From Vibrio halioticoli NBRC 102217 (GTDB lineage Bacteria > Pseudomonadota > Gammaproteobacteria > Enterobacterales > Vibrionaceae), in NCBI RefSeq assembly GCF_000496695.1, contig NZ_BAUJ01000049.1, positions 1 through 40,551 of the forward strand: a DNA stretch of 40,551 bases, read 5' to 3'. A program made the position numbers and the translations under genes. Of this stretch, positions 9,204 to 16,738 are shown piece by piece; the stretch's first letter is position 1; each line of letters opens with the position of its first letter. Below the pieces are notes generated by a model. That model was given only the letters and a program-made list of their open reading frames with translations. It searched no databases and had not been told where the DNA came from.

Positions 9204-9214
9204 TTGATATTCAA
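9204..9214. promoter_or_regulatory. Candidate operator in the divergent MFS/MerR region
   Basis: TTGA-TAT-TCAA is a short perfect inverted repeat, 56 bp from the exporter start and about 107 bp from the merR start. It could be a site for the MerR-like protein, but it is short and may be chance. Confidence 0.3.
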
Positions 9215-9264
9215 CCAGATAGGGATTTATTGCAATGTCTGTCAGCCATAACTTATATTTTGTA

Positions 9265-9295
9265 TTGACCTGTCTATTACTTCATAGTTTAAGTT
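9265..9295 (+). promoter_or_regulatory. Candidate MerR-type promoter with long spacer
   Basis: A -35 box TTGACC (9265-9270) is followed 19 bp later by TAAGTT (9290-9295). A 19-bp spacer is the hallmark of promoters activated by MerR proteins through DNA distortion. The spacer contains ACTT/AAGT half-symmetry. The -10 match is weak, so this is a tentative autoregulatory promoter for the downstream gene. Confidence 0.35.
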
Positions 9296-9320
9296 AGCTC
9301 TATTCAAGCAAGGAAGGTAT

Positions 9321-10490
9321 ATGTACCGCATATCAGAATTAGCACGCAAAGTGGGTTTGTCACGCTCAGCGCTACTCTATTATGAAAAGCTGCAACTGAT
9401 AAACGGAGTGCGTTTAGACAACGATTATCGCGTCTATACCGACAAAGACGTTCAGCGCGTGTTGCTTATACAAACTCTGCAAGCTGCGGGTTTAACGCTC
9501 AAAGAATGCAAAGCTTGCTTGGATGCCAAAATCGACCGTCCATTGCTGGTCAACCGCCTACAAGCATTGGATAACGAGATTGAACAAAAACAGCACTCTA
9601 GAAAAGTATTGGTCGCGCTTCTTGGTGAAGAGAATCACAAACAATGGCACGAAAACATAAGCCAAATAGCACCCGATGCGCATCTAGATTGGTTAATGAA
9701 ACAAGGCTTTGACGAAAAAGAAGCCCTTAGATTGAAATGGCTATCAAAAGACATGAACGAACATCAAGATTATATGGCTGACTTTATGACAGTCTTTGAA
9801 ACCCTCGACCGCTGGGGTCCGGGCAGTGAAACTGAAACGCTAAAAGCGCTGAATGCCATCCCTAAAACCTGTACAAAAGTGCTTGAAATAGGCTCAGGTA
9901 AAGGGCTTGCCACAACAGTACTCGCCAATAACACTGACGCTATCATCACCACTGTGGATAACGAGCAATCTGCACTCGATCGCTTAAGTGAACGCTTTGA
10001 GCAAGATGGGCTAGCCTCTCGCATTGTACCTGTGTGCGCCAGCATGACCGAACTGCCCTTTACTGAGCAAAGTTTCGACCTTATTTGGGCAGAAGGTAGC
10101 GCGTATATCATGGGCGTAAACAATGCCTTAAAACAGTGGCGACCACTACTAGAAGAAAATGGCATCATCATGCTCAGTGATTTGGTTTGGCGCACTACAG
10201 ATCCAACAGCAGAGGTGCAAAACTTCTTCAAGGGAGAATATCCAGACATGCAATCTATCGAGACCAGATTGCAACAATTTAACGCCGCAGGCTATGAGAT
10301 CATTGAGCATTTTCCATTAAGTGAAGCCGCATGGCAGAACTATTATTTGCCCCTTAAAGAGCGTGCAAATGAATTACTGCCTCATATGCCAGATTCAAAC
10401 GCAATTAACGATATTCTTGCCGAAATTGATATTTATAAACGCTATTTAGGCGAATTTGGCTATCAGATGTTTATTGCTAAGCGTCGCTAA
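9321..10490 (+). CDS. MerR-family regulator fused to an SAM-dependent methyltransferase
   Basis: This is a 389-residue two-domain protein. Residues 1-70 are a MerR winged helix-turn-helix (YRISELARKVGLSRSALLYYEK, then YRVYTDKDV), followed by the dimerising helix to about 100. Residues 120-389 form a class I methyltransferase: motif I EIGSGKG (189-195), acidic D213 after the second strand, ASMTELPF (240-247), and FDLIWAEGSAY as motif IV. In MerR proteins the C-terminal domain usually senses the inducer. Here it looks catalytically intact, so the protein might both detect a small molecule and methylate it. The start ATG has AAGGAAGG just before it. It faces the Bcr/CflA exporter and ends in a strong terminator. 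The architecture is seen directly; the function is inference. Confidence 0.85.
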   Translation: MYRISELARKVGLSRSALLYYEKLQLINGVRLDNDYRVYTDKDVQRVLLIQTLQAAGLTLKECKACLDAKIDRPLLVNRLQALDNEIEQKQHSRKVLVALLGEENHKQWHENISQIAPDAHLDWLMKQGFDEKEALRLKWLSKDMNEHQDYMADFMTVFETLDRWGPGSETETLKALNAIPKTCTKVLEIGSGKGLATTVLANNTDAIITTVDNEQSALDRLSERFEQDGLASRIVPVCASMTELPFTEQSFDLIWAEGSAYIMGVNNALKQWRPLLEENGIIMLSDLVWRTTDPTAEVQNFFKGEYPDMQSIETRLQQFNAAGYEIIEHFPLSEAAWQNYYLPLKERANELLPHMPDSNAINDILAEIDIYKRYLGEFGYQMFIAKRR

Positions 10491-10494
10491 GCAC

Positions 10495-10535
10495 AAGGGT
10501 AAATGTTAGCAGACTAACATTTACCCTTAGTTTAT
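10495..10535 (+). terminator. Strong hairpin terminator after the MerR-methyltransferase gene
   Basis: A perfect 15-bp stem (10495-10509 with 10514-10528, core GGGTAAATGTTAG) with a CAGA loop is followed by T-rich DNA on the plus strand. The convergent GNAT gene runs into the same hairpin from the other side, but without a T-run. Confidence 0.85.
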
Positions 10536-10960
10536 TTTGTGTTCATACTCATCGCATATTCAGCGCAGCCTGTATGCTCACAAAGCTGTTCATTATCGAC
10601 CTCAAAACCTTGTGCAAGATAGAATCTGTAAGCGGCTTGATTCTCTTTATAGACATTTAAAGTCAGCTCGAAACATTGCCCTTTAGCATGAGAAATTAAT
10701 TGCTTGCCGAATCCCAGACCTTGATAGTCAGGCGAAACAAAAATTGCGGCTAAAAGATTCTGATAGAGCGAATAGAAACCGACAATATTGCCCTCTTTTT
10801 CAAATACATAAGTTTTTGATGCTGGGATATAGATGTCGCGCATATTCGAGACTTGGGATTGCCAAAATTCTGCTACAACAAAGTCATGAGCTTGTATTGA
10901 TGCTTTAAGCCAAATATCGAGAACGACTTCAATATCCTTTGCTTGGTACTCTCTGATCAT
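10532..10960 (-). CDS. GNAT-family N-acetyltransferase (YiaC-like)
   Basis: This is a 142-residue acetyl-CoA-dependent N-acetyltransferase. The central acetyl-CoA site is visible as IFVSPDYQGLGFGKQLI (motif A, Q/R-x-x-G-x-G/A pattern), followed by LTLNVYKENQAAYRFYLAQGF (motif B). The N-terminus (MIREYQAKDIEVVLDIWLKAS) and overall layout resemble E. coli YiaC, a lysine acetyltransferase, but the match is only at family level, so no symbol is given. It stands alone, convergent with the MerR-methyltransferase gene, and shares its terminator region. Confidence 0.82.
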   Translation of the reverse strand: MIREYQAKDIEVVLDIWLKASIQAHDFVVAEFWQSQVSNMRDIYIPASKTYVFEKEGNIVGFYSLYQNLLAAIFVSPDYQGLGFGKQLISHAKGQCFELTLNVYKENQAAYRFYLAQGFEVDNEQLCEHTGCAEYAMSMNTK

Positions 10961-11082
10961 GTTTGATTCAACCGATAGTAAATTGCTCAGTATGAACGCT
11001 ATTATGCTGGTATTAACGGAAAAATAATTGAAGATTTACGACACATTTAGGTTCTAAGACCTGAATCATCCACCTGTCCCCA

Positions 11083-12852
11083 CTAACCCTTCTGCTTAAA
11101 CTGCAACTCAACCAAGCGTTGATACAATTCACAGCGGCTTAATAAGCTATGGTGATTGCCAACATCGACCAATTTTCCTTTATCTAAAACGGCAATTTGG
11201 TCAGCGTGCTGAATCGTTGATAAACGGTGCGCAATGATAATGGTAATGCGGTGTTTCATCAGTGCTTCAAGAGCTTGTTGTACGTGGTGTTCACTTTCAC
11301 TATCGAGGGCGCTGGTGGCTTCATCAAGCAGTAAAATCATAGGATCTTTTAAAATGGCGCGAGCAATGGCAATGCGCTGTCTTTGTCCGCCAGATAAACG
11401 TACGCCCTTTTCACCCAAGTGGCTTTGATAGCCTTGCGGAAGGTTACAAATAAACTCGTGCGCATGCGCTTTTTTCGCCGCTTCTATTACTTGTTCATCA
11501 GTGGCATCAGGATTGCCGTAACGAATATTGTGCATCACATCGTGGCTAAATAATGCCGGTTGCTGAGGTACGAGCGCCATCTTATTGCGCAGATCTTTAG
11601 GATCAAACTGACGAATATCTTGCCCACCTAATGTTACCTCTCCCTTTGACGGGTCGTAAAAGCGCAGTAAAAGTTCAAATAACGTGGTTTTCCCTGCGCC
11701 AGAAGGACCGACTAATGCCAGCACTTTACCTTCTTTAGCGGTTAAATTGAGTGTATCAATCGTCGGAGTATCAGGGCGGGATGGATAATAAAAAGACACC
11801 CGATGAAAGGACATTTCGGCGCTAAGCTTAGCGGTAGAAACAGCTTGCTTGGGTGCGATAATTTGGCTTTTTACATTCAGGATTTCCAGCAATCGCTCTG
11901 TGGCTCCTGCTGCTCGTTGCAATTCACCAAATACTTCGGAAATAGTGGCCGTCGATGAGGCCACCATAATCGCATAAAACACAAATGCACCCAATTCACC
12001 TGGTGAAATCTCACCGCGTATAACATCGCTTCCCCCTACCCACAACATGCCTGAGATAGCGCCAAACACAATGACGATCACGCCAGAAATCAAAATAGCG
12101 CGCTGTTTCACCCGTTGACGTCCTATTTCATAAGCGCGTTCAACTTCAGCTGAAAACGAGTGTAATTCCTGCGCTTCACGACTAAAGCTTTGCACCGTTT
12201 TAATGTGTTCAATCGCCTCTCCTGCATAGCTGCCTACATCCGCCATGGAATCTTGGCTTTGTCTAGAAAGCGCTCGTACTTTTCGCCCATAGACCAAAAT
12301 AGGAACCAAAATAAAAGGCACTGAGGCTAACACAATCAGAGTTAACTTTACGTTGGTGGCAAATAGCATCACGATCGCGCCAACACACATCAATGCACTG
12401 CGCATCGCCATAGAAAACGAAGAGCCAATAATACTTTGGAGTAATGTGGTGTCCGTTGTGATGCGTGACATAATATCGCCACTGCCGTGAGTTTCAAAAT
12501 GGCTAGGATGCAAGGTAATAACGTGATTAAACACCGCCAGTCGAATATCAGCGCTGACACGCTCTCCCACCGATGACACTAAATAGAAACGAAAAAATGT
12601 TCCGATAGAGATGCACACTGTCACCGCTAAAATAAAACCAATCGCATAATTAAGATCGTGAATTGAACGCTGTGAAAAGCCTTCATCAATAAGTAAGCGC
12701 ACGCCTTGCCCGACCGATAAAGTAAGCCCTGAAGTCATTAATAATGCAGCCAGTGCGGCAAACACTTTCCATTGATATGGGCGTACAAACTGTAAGATAT
12801 CTAACAACACTCTTAGGCTTGTTCTCGACTTTTTGTCCATTGATTTAGTCAC
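11083..12852 (-). CDS. ABC exporter, fused permease and ATPase (MsbA-like)
   Basis: This is a 589-residue half-transporter of the type IV exporter (ABCB) fold that would work as a homodimer in the inner membrane. Six membrane helices occupy about residues 20-320. The nucleotide-binding domain has Walker A GPSGAGKTT, the Q-loop in ALVPQQPALF, signature LSGGQRQR, Walker B ILLLDEATSALD and the switch histidine in IIIAHRLST. It resembles MsbA and other lipid or multidrug exporters, but the substrate cannot be assigned. The start appears to be GTG, preceded by GAGGGAA; an in-frame ATG four codons later is an alternative. Monocistronic. Confidence 0.88.
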   Translation of the reverse strand: MTKSMDKKSRTSLRVLLDILQFVRPYQWKVFAALAALLMTSGLTLSVGQGVRLLIDEGFSQRSIHDLNYAIGFILAVTVCISIGTFFRFYLVSSVGERVSADIRLAVFNHVITLHPSHFETHGSGDIMSRITTDTTLLQSIIGSSFSMAMRSALMCVGAIVMLFATNVKLTLIVLASVPFILVPILVYGRKVRALSRQSQDSMADVGSYAGEAIEHIKTVQSFSREAQELHSFSAEVERAYEIGRQRVKQRAILISGVIVIVFGAISGMLWVGGSDVIRGEISPGELGAFVFYAIMVASSTATISEVFGELQRAAGATERLLEILNVKSQIIAPKQAVSTAKLSAEMSFHRVSFYYPSRPDTPTIDTLNLTAKEGKVLALVGPSGAGKTTLFELLLRFYDPSKGEVTLGGQDIRQFDPKDLRNKMALVPQQPALFSHDVMHNIRYGNPDATDEQVIEAAKKAHAHEFICNLPQGYQSHLGEKGVRLSGGQRQRIAIARAILKDPMILLLDEATSALDSESEHHVQQALEALMKHRITIIIAHRLSTIQHADQIAVLDKGKLVDVGNHHSLLSRCELYQRLVELQFKQKG

Positions 12853-12915
12853 ACTTCCCTCTACTTACGTTGCAATTAAGTTTTCAATATCAATAATTTA
12901 GCGCGACATCAAATA

Positions 12916-12936
12916 TTTACGTTACTTTACAGTAAA
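12916..12936. promoter_or_regulatory. TTTAC repeat and palindrome before cytochrome b561
   Basis: TTTAC at 12916-12920 and 12926-12930 are 10 bp apart, and the second forms the palindrome TTTAC-A-GTAAA (12926-12936). The site lies in the 150-bp divergent region between the ABC exporter and the cytochrome b561 gene and may be an operator. No known regulator was recognised. Confidence 0.25.
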
Positions 12937-13002
12937 TGACATGTTAGTTTAATTTACTTCATAGATAATAGCGCCACTTATTTATTAACGCGGTATTAAT
13001 CT

Positions 13003-13581
13003 ATGTCTTCTGATTTATCTATGTCCTCTAATTCTTCTACACCATCGCCCCCCTCCACATCGGAAAAACTGTCCTTTATGACCATCGTAATGCATTGGTT
13101 GACAGGCCTTAGCTTTGTGGGCGTATTTATTGTTGGCATGATCTTAGCTGAAATGGAGAGAGGGCCAGATAAATCCTTTCTAATGGGCTATCACAAGTCA
13201 ATTGGAGCATTAATTCTTATTGTGGCGGTATTGAGAGTTGCGTGGCGTTTGAAAGAAGGAAAGCTGCCAAGTTTAGGTACTAGCCCAGAGTGGCAAGAAA
13301 AAATCGCGCATGCGGTACACGGAATTCTAATGTTAGCTACCCTCATTATGCCAATTTCAGGTGTAGTAATGAGCGCTGCAGGTGGTCGTGCGGTAGATAT
13401 TTTTGGCTGGGAAATTATCAGTAAAGGCGACAAAATTGAATGGCTACAAGAAATAGCCAGCACAATGCATCATAGCGCGGTCAATATTATCATCGCTGTG
13501 TTTGTGCTTCACGTCGTCGGCGCTATCAAACACCACGTGATCGACAAAGACAAAACCATTACACGTATGCTGGGTAAATAA
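13003..13581 (+). CDS. Cytochrome b561 (CybB/YceJ family)
   Basis: This is a 192-residue inner-membrane di-haem b cytochrome of the bacterial b561 family, which passes electrons between quinol and superoxide or other acceptors. Four membrane helices are visible (about 27-48, 62-80, 100-125 and 155-172). The haem-ligand histidines are in MHWLTG, YHKSIG, HAVHGI and MHHSAV. The first 20 residues are Ser/Pro-rich and not family-like, and a second ATG lies at 13021. No strong ribosome binding site decides between them. The gene is convergent with rluB across a perfect palindrome. Confidence 0.88.
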   Translation: MSSDLSMSSNSSTPSPPSTSEKLSFMTIVMHWLTGLSFVGVFIVGMILAEMERGPDKSFLMGYHKSIGALILIVAVLRVAWRLKEGKLPSLGTSPEWQEKIAHAVHGILMLATLIMPISGVVMSAAGGRAVDIFGWEIISKGDKIEWLQEIASTMHHSAVNIIIAVFVLHVVGAIKHHVIDKDKTITRMLGK

Positions 13582-13586
13582 AGAAA

Positions 13587-13644
13587 AAGTGCGGGGTCAG
13601 GTCTTGAAATTTGCATGCAAATTTCAAGACCTGACCCCGCACTT
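13587..13644. repeat. Perfect 58-bp palindrome (REP-like inverted pair)
   Basis: Two 29-bp arms (13587-13615 and 13616-13644) are exact reverse complements with no spacer, centred on GCATGC. Each arm contains GTGCGGGGTCAGGTCTTG, a motif I recall from repetitive extragenic palindromes mobilised by RAYT transposases. It fills the gap between convergent cytochrome b561 and rluB. On the minus strand it is followed by TTTTTCTT, so it probably also terminates rluB transcription. No RAYT transposase gene or second copy is in the window. Confidence 0.9.
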
Positions 13645-13649
13645 AAAAA

Positions 13650-14540
13650 TTACTTGCGAGCTTTTTTAGGCTTGCGTTTTGCAGGGCCTGTAGTGGTGAT
13701 GCGTTCTTCGTGGCGACGAACTGCACGACGGATCTTTTGTGAACGAGAGCGTTCACGGTTACGAGAAGTGTTACGCTCGTCGATGACCGTTGTTTTTTCT
13801 GGTGCTAGTTCAACCAATTCACGTAGGTAGTTCACCTGTTTCAGGTTCATTTCCATCCATCCCCCGCGAGGCAGTTTCTTCTCAAGGAAGATATCACCGT
13901 AGCGAACACGTTTTAGACGGCTTACTGTTGTATCTTGTGATTCCCACAAGCGACGAACTTCACGGTTACGACCTTCGTTGATCACAACGTAGAACGTGTG
14001 GTTCATGCCTTCGCCACCCGCGTAAACGATGTCTTCGAAACGAGCCATACCATCTTCAAGTTGAACGCCTTTTGCAAGGTTCTTCACTTTTTGCTCATTC
14101 ACTTCACCAAACACACGCACTAAGTATTCACGTTCTACTTGGCGGCTTGGGTGCATTAAGCGGTTAGCAAGTTCACCATCGGTGGTGAACAGTAGCAAGC
14201 CAGAGGTGTTTGCATCCAAACGACCTACTGAGATCCAACGTGCACCGTTGATCTTAGGTAGACGGTCAAATACAGTACGACGACCTTCTGGATCGTGACG
14301 AGTACATAATTCACCTTCTGGCTTGTAATAAGCAAGAACGCGACATACGACTTCTTCAGGAGCTTTAATTGAAACCTGATGACCATCAATACGGACAACC
14401 GCTGTGTCATCTTCTAAGCGTACGCCTAACGTTGCCACTTGGCCGTTAACGCTAACGCGACCTGATTTAATTAAACTTTCAAGTTCGCGGCGAGACCCAT
14501 GGCCAGCGCGTGCTAAAATTTTCTGTAGTTTTTCGCTCAT
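13650..14540 (-). CDS. rluB: 23S rRNA pseudouridine(2605) synthase
   Basis: RluB isomerises U2605 of 23S rRNA to pseudouridine. The 296-residue protein begins with an S4 RNA-binding domain ([17 protein letters not shown]), followed by the RsuA-family catalytic domain with D109 in [12 protein letters not shown]. It then has the [12 protein letters not shown] motif and a long basic, low-complexity tail (from about residue 255) rich in Arg and Lys that probably contacts rRNA. It follows yciO and rnm on the same strand, as in other gammaproteobacteria. The palindrome at 13587-13644 lies 5 bases past its stop codon. Confidence 0.94.
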   Translation of the reverse strand: MSEKLQKILARAGHGSRRELESLIKSGRVSVNGQVATLGVRLEDDTAVVRIDGHQVSIKAPEEVVCRVLAYYKPEGELCTRHDPEGRRTVFDRLPKINGARWISVGRLDANTSGLLLFTTDGELANRLMHPSRQVEREYLVRVFGEVNEQKVKNLAKGVQLEDGMARFEDIVYAGGEGMNHTFYVVINEGRNREVRRLWESQDTTVSRLKRVRYGDIFLEKKLPRGGWMEMNLKQVNYLRELVELAPEKTTVIDERNTSRNRERSRSQKIRRAVRRHEERITTTGPAKRKPKKARK

Positions 14541-14710
14541 TTAGTTACCTTAGTGTCGTCTTCTCAGACGTCGGATGAAGTAGTCGTCCGCAAAATTGCG
14601 GTCGCGTATTATCGCAAAAACCGACTGAAAAATCATCCAGTATTTAGCCCATTTTACTATTACTTCACGTTTATTCGTGACCTAACACATTTAAGCAAAA
14701 TAACGCGGTA

Positions 14711-15331
14711 TTACTCAAACGGTGTGGTGTCCCCTGCTCCGCGACGAAGGATAACCGGATCGTCTTCACTAAAATCGATCACAGTGGTTGGTTGCTCGCC
14801 TAAGTAACCACCGTTAATGATCAAATCCACCACGTTTTCTAATTTGTCACGAATCTCTTCTGGATCAGATTCAGTCACATCATTACCCGGCAAAATTAAT
14901 GTGGTCGACATCATAGGTTCGCCTAACGCGGCCAACAAATCCAAAGCAATATTATTGTCAGGAACACGAATACCGATGGTTTTTCGTTTAGCGTTCATTA
15001 AGCGACGAGGTACTTCTTTAGTCCCTTTAAAAATAAAGGTATACGCGCCGGGTGTGTTATTTTTTAATAGACGAAATGCCACATTGTCGACACGAGCATA
15101 AGAAGACAATTCAGAAAGGTCGCGACACAACAAAGTAAAGTTATGGTTGTCACAGATTTTACGAATGCGACACACACGATCCATTGCCGATTTATTTTCT
15201 AGCTGACAGCCTAACGCATATCCAGAATCAGTGGGGTACACCACCACACCGCCATTGCGAATGATCGTCGCTGCTTGATTAATTAGTCGGCTTTGCGGGT
15301 TATCGGGATGTATATAAAAATATTGACTCAT
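14711..15331 (-). CDS. yciO: YciO, Sua5/YrdC-family protein
   Basis: This 206-residue single-domain protein is of the YrdC/Sua5 family, whose best-known members make threonylcarbamoyl-AMP for tRNA modification. YciO itself is a paralogue whose exact role is less settled. The nucleotide-binding pocket motifs are visible: GGVVVYPTDSGYALGC near the start, then RRLMNAKRKTIGIRVPD and the closing PTTVIDFSEDDPVILRRGAG. Translation starts at ATG with an excellent AAGGAG six bases upstream. It lies between rnm and rluB, the conserved trp-flanking order. Confidence 0.93.
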   Translation of the reverse strand: MSQYFYIHPDNPQSRLINQAATIIRNGGVVVYPTDSGYALGCQLENKSAMDRVCRIRKICDNHNFTLLCRDLSELSSYARVDNVAFRLLKNNTPGAYTFIFKGTKEVPRRLMNAKRKTIGIRVPDNNIALDLLAALGEPMMSTTLILPGNDVTESDPEEIRDKLENVVDLIINGGYLGEQPTTVIDFSEDDPVILRRGAGDTTPFE

Positions 15332-15476
15332 TATATCTCCTTATGAGTAAACATCTGTTGAAGCGACGTATATATCAATCCAAATAAGTAATGGCTCATG
15401 CTGACTACTTGACGACGCATTGACACTTAAAACACCATTTACGTGTACAACATAACAGTGTTCTAAGGCTGAACAT

Positions 15477-16340
15477 TTACTTATCCGGATTGGTATTCAC
15501 GTCCGAAAATTGTGGCCATTGTTCCCATACCGGCGTTACACCGCCAGGAAGCCACAAGTTCCTCCCTAGTTCCATCCACGGTGAAGGATAATGAAAATCA
15601 GAACCTAAGGAAGCTAATAAACCGTATTGTATCGCATAATCCGCTAAGTTGCGTCGCTCTTGTTGACTTTGTTGTGGCAAAGAAATTTCCATGGCATCGC
15701 CGTTGGCTTCCACAAATGCCGCCAGCAGTCTTTTTAACCATTTGGCGGTTAAATCATAACGCCCAGGGTGCGCTAGTACCGCCACTCCGCCTGCGCTATG
15801 AATCACCTGCACCGCTTCGGCCATAGAACACCATATTGGTGGCACGTAACCCGGTTTGTCGCGGGTTAAAAAACGTTTAAATACCTGCTGCATGTTTTTA
15901 GCATGCCCATTATCCACCAGCCATTTAGCAAAATGCGCGCGCGTTACCGGCGCCCCATTTGCAATCGCCTTCACCTCAGGTAAAGGGTCAACTTTCAAAT
16001 GCTTAGATAAGCGATAAGCAATCAGCTCTGAACGCTCAATACGCCTCGCTTGTTGCGCCTCAATAAGCGCTCGTAACTGTGGATGGTGAATATCGAGGTT
16101 TAACCCCACAATATGAATGTCTTTATTTGACCAAAGCGTGGAGATTTCAATCCCCGTAACCAGTTGAATATCAAGCTGCTCGCTTTGAATATAGTCCAAC
16201 GCAGGTTCAATACCATCAACGGTATCGTGGTCGGTAATAGCAAGTACGCCAACCCTATGCTCAATAGCACGTTCCAGCAGATCTTGAGGAGTAAAACGGC
16301 CATCAGAGGCAGTGGTATGAGAATGTAGATCAAATATCAT
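15477..16340 (-). CDS. rnm: 5'-3' exoribonuclease Rnm (RNase AM, formerly TrpH/YciV)
   Basis: This is a PHP-domain metal-dependent nuclease; E. coli RNase AM matures the 5' ends of rRNAs and degrades short RNAs and nucleotide 3',5'-bisphosphates. The 287-residue protein has the PHP metal ligands in [11 protein letters not shown] (H6, H8, D13), [22 protein letters not shown] and GSDFH. It is divergent from the trp operon: its start codon lies only 7 bp from the trp -35 box, so its own promoter must overlap the TrpR operator region. The ORF ends 145 bp before yciO begins, and the three minus-strand genes may form one transcript. Confidence 0.94.
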   Translation of the reverse strand: MIFDLHSHTTASDGRFTPQDLLERAIEHRVGVLAITDHDTVDGIEPALDYIQSEQLDIQLVTGIEISTLWSNKDIHIVGLNLDIHHPQLRALIEAQQARRIERSELIAYRLSKHLKVDPLPEVKAIANGAPVTRAHFAKWLVDNGHAKNMQQVFKRFLTRDKPGYVPPIWCSMAEAVQVIHSAGGVAVLAHPGRYDLTAKWLKRLLAAFVEANGDAMEISLPQQSQQERRNLADYAIQYGLLASLGSDFHYPSPWMELGRNLWLPGGVTPVWEQWPQFSDVNTNPDK

Positions 16341-16347
16341 AAAAGGC

Positions 16348-16376
16348 TTGACTTTCCTTCGCTGTACTAGTTAACT
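16348..16376 (+). promoter_or_regulatory. trp operon sigma70 promoter
   Basis: A -35 box TTGACT (16348-16353), exact 17-bp spacer, and -10 box TTAACT (16371-16376). The -10 lies at the centre of the TrpR operator, the classic arrangement by which the repressor excludes RNA polymerase. Transcription would start near 16383. Confidence 0.9.
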
Positions 16377-16382
16377 AGTACA
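16363..16382. promoter_or_regulatory. TrpR operator (trp box)
   Basis: TGTACTAGTTAACTAGTACA is a perfect 20-bp palindrome that contains the known TrpR core ACTAGTTAACTAGT. It overlaps the trp -10 box. The rnm start codon lies 22 bp away on the other strand, so TrpR bound here could also affect rnm. Confidence 0.95.
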
Positions 16383-16415
16383 CCTAGATTATTTAAAGGT
16401 GTTTAGCAAATCGCT

Positions 16416-16529
16416 ATGAATACAGTCATGATACAACAGCCTCAGCCAATCTGTACCGAAATCGGTAGAGTTTGTGCATGCGCAGTATCTGGACAGTGGC
16501 GTTGGTGGTTCTCTCTTAGAGCGAGCTAA
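16416..16529 (+). CDS. trpL: trp leader peptide
   Basis: This 37-residue leader reads MNTVMIQQPQ, then an internal Cys/Ala segment, and ends GQWRWWFSLRAS. It has Trp codons at positions 28, 30 and 31 (16497-16508). Ribosome stalling at these codons when charged tRNA-Trp is scarce would control the attenuator just downstream. A second in-frame ATG at 16428 is an alternative start; neither has a strong ribosome binding site. It is much longer than the 14-residue E. coli leader. The stop codon lies inside the antiterminator's left arm. The gene is too short for standard gene finders. Confidence 0.9.
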   Translation: MNTVMIQQPQPICTEIGRVCACAVSGQWRWWFSLRAS

Positions 16530-16585
16530 ATATTGAGTGTATCTAAACAAACTCGAAAGCTCGCATTAGTCTGCGAGCTTTTTTT
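16519..16585 (+). promoter_or_regulatory. trp attenuator (antiterminator and terminator)
   Basis: The terminator is a 10-bp stem AAAGCTCGCA/TGCGAGCTTT (16556-16565 with 16572-16581) followed by seven T's counted from 16579. A competing antiterminator is visible: GCGAGCT (16521-16527) can pair with AGCTCGC (16558-16564), extended by TTGAGT (16533-16538) with ACTCGA (16551-16556). A ribosome that stalls at the Trp codons would leave the antiterminator free; one that reaches the stop codon would cover it. Confidence 0.92.
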
Positions 16586-16738
16586 ATGTCTTTTTGAACA
16601 ATCTAAACCATTACAAACACATTGAATATTGTGTTGATTGCGCAAATTTTGACCTAGTTTTACACAATCACTTTTGGGTGAAACAACAGAATATGAGAGT
16701 ATGTGATGCTAAGAACCAAAAGCTTACAAGGAGGTCTT

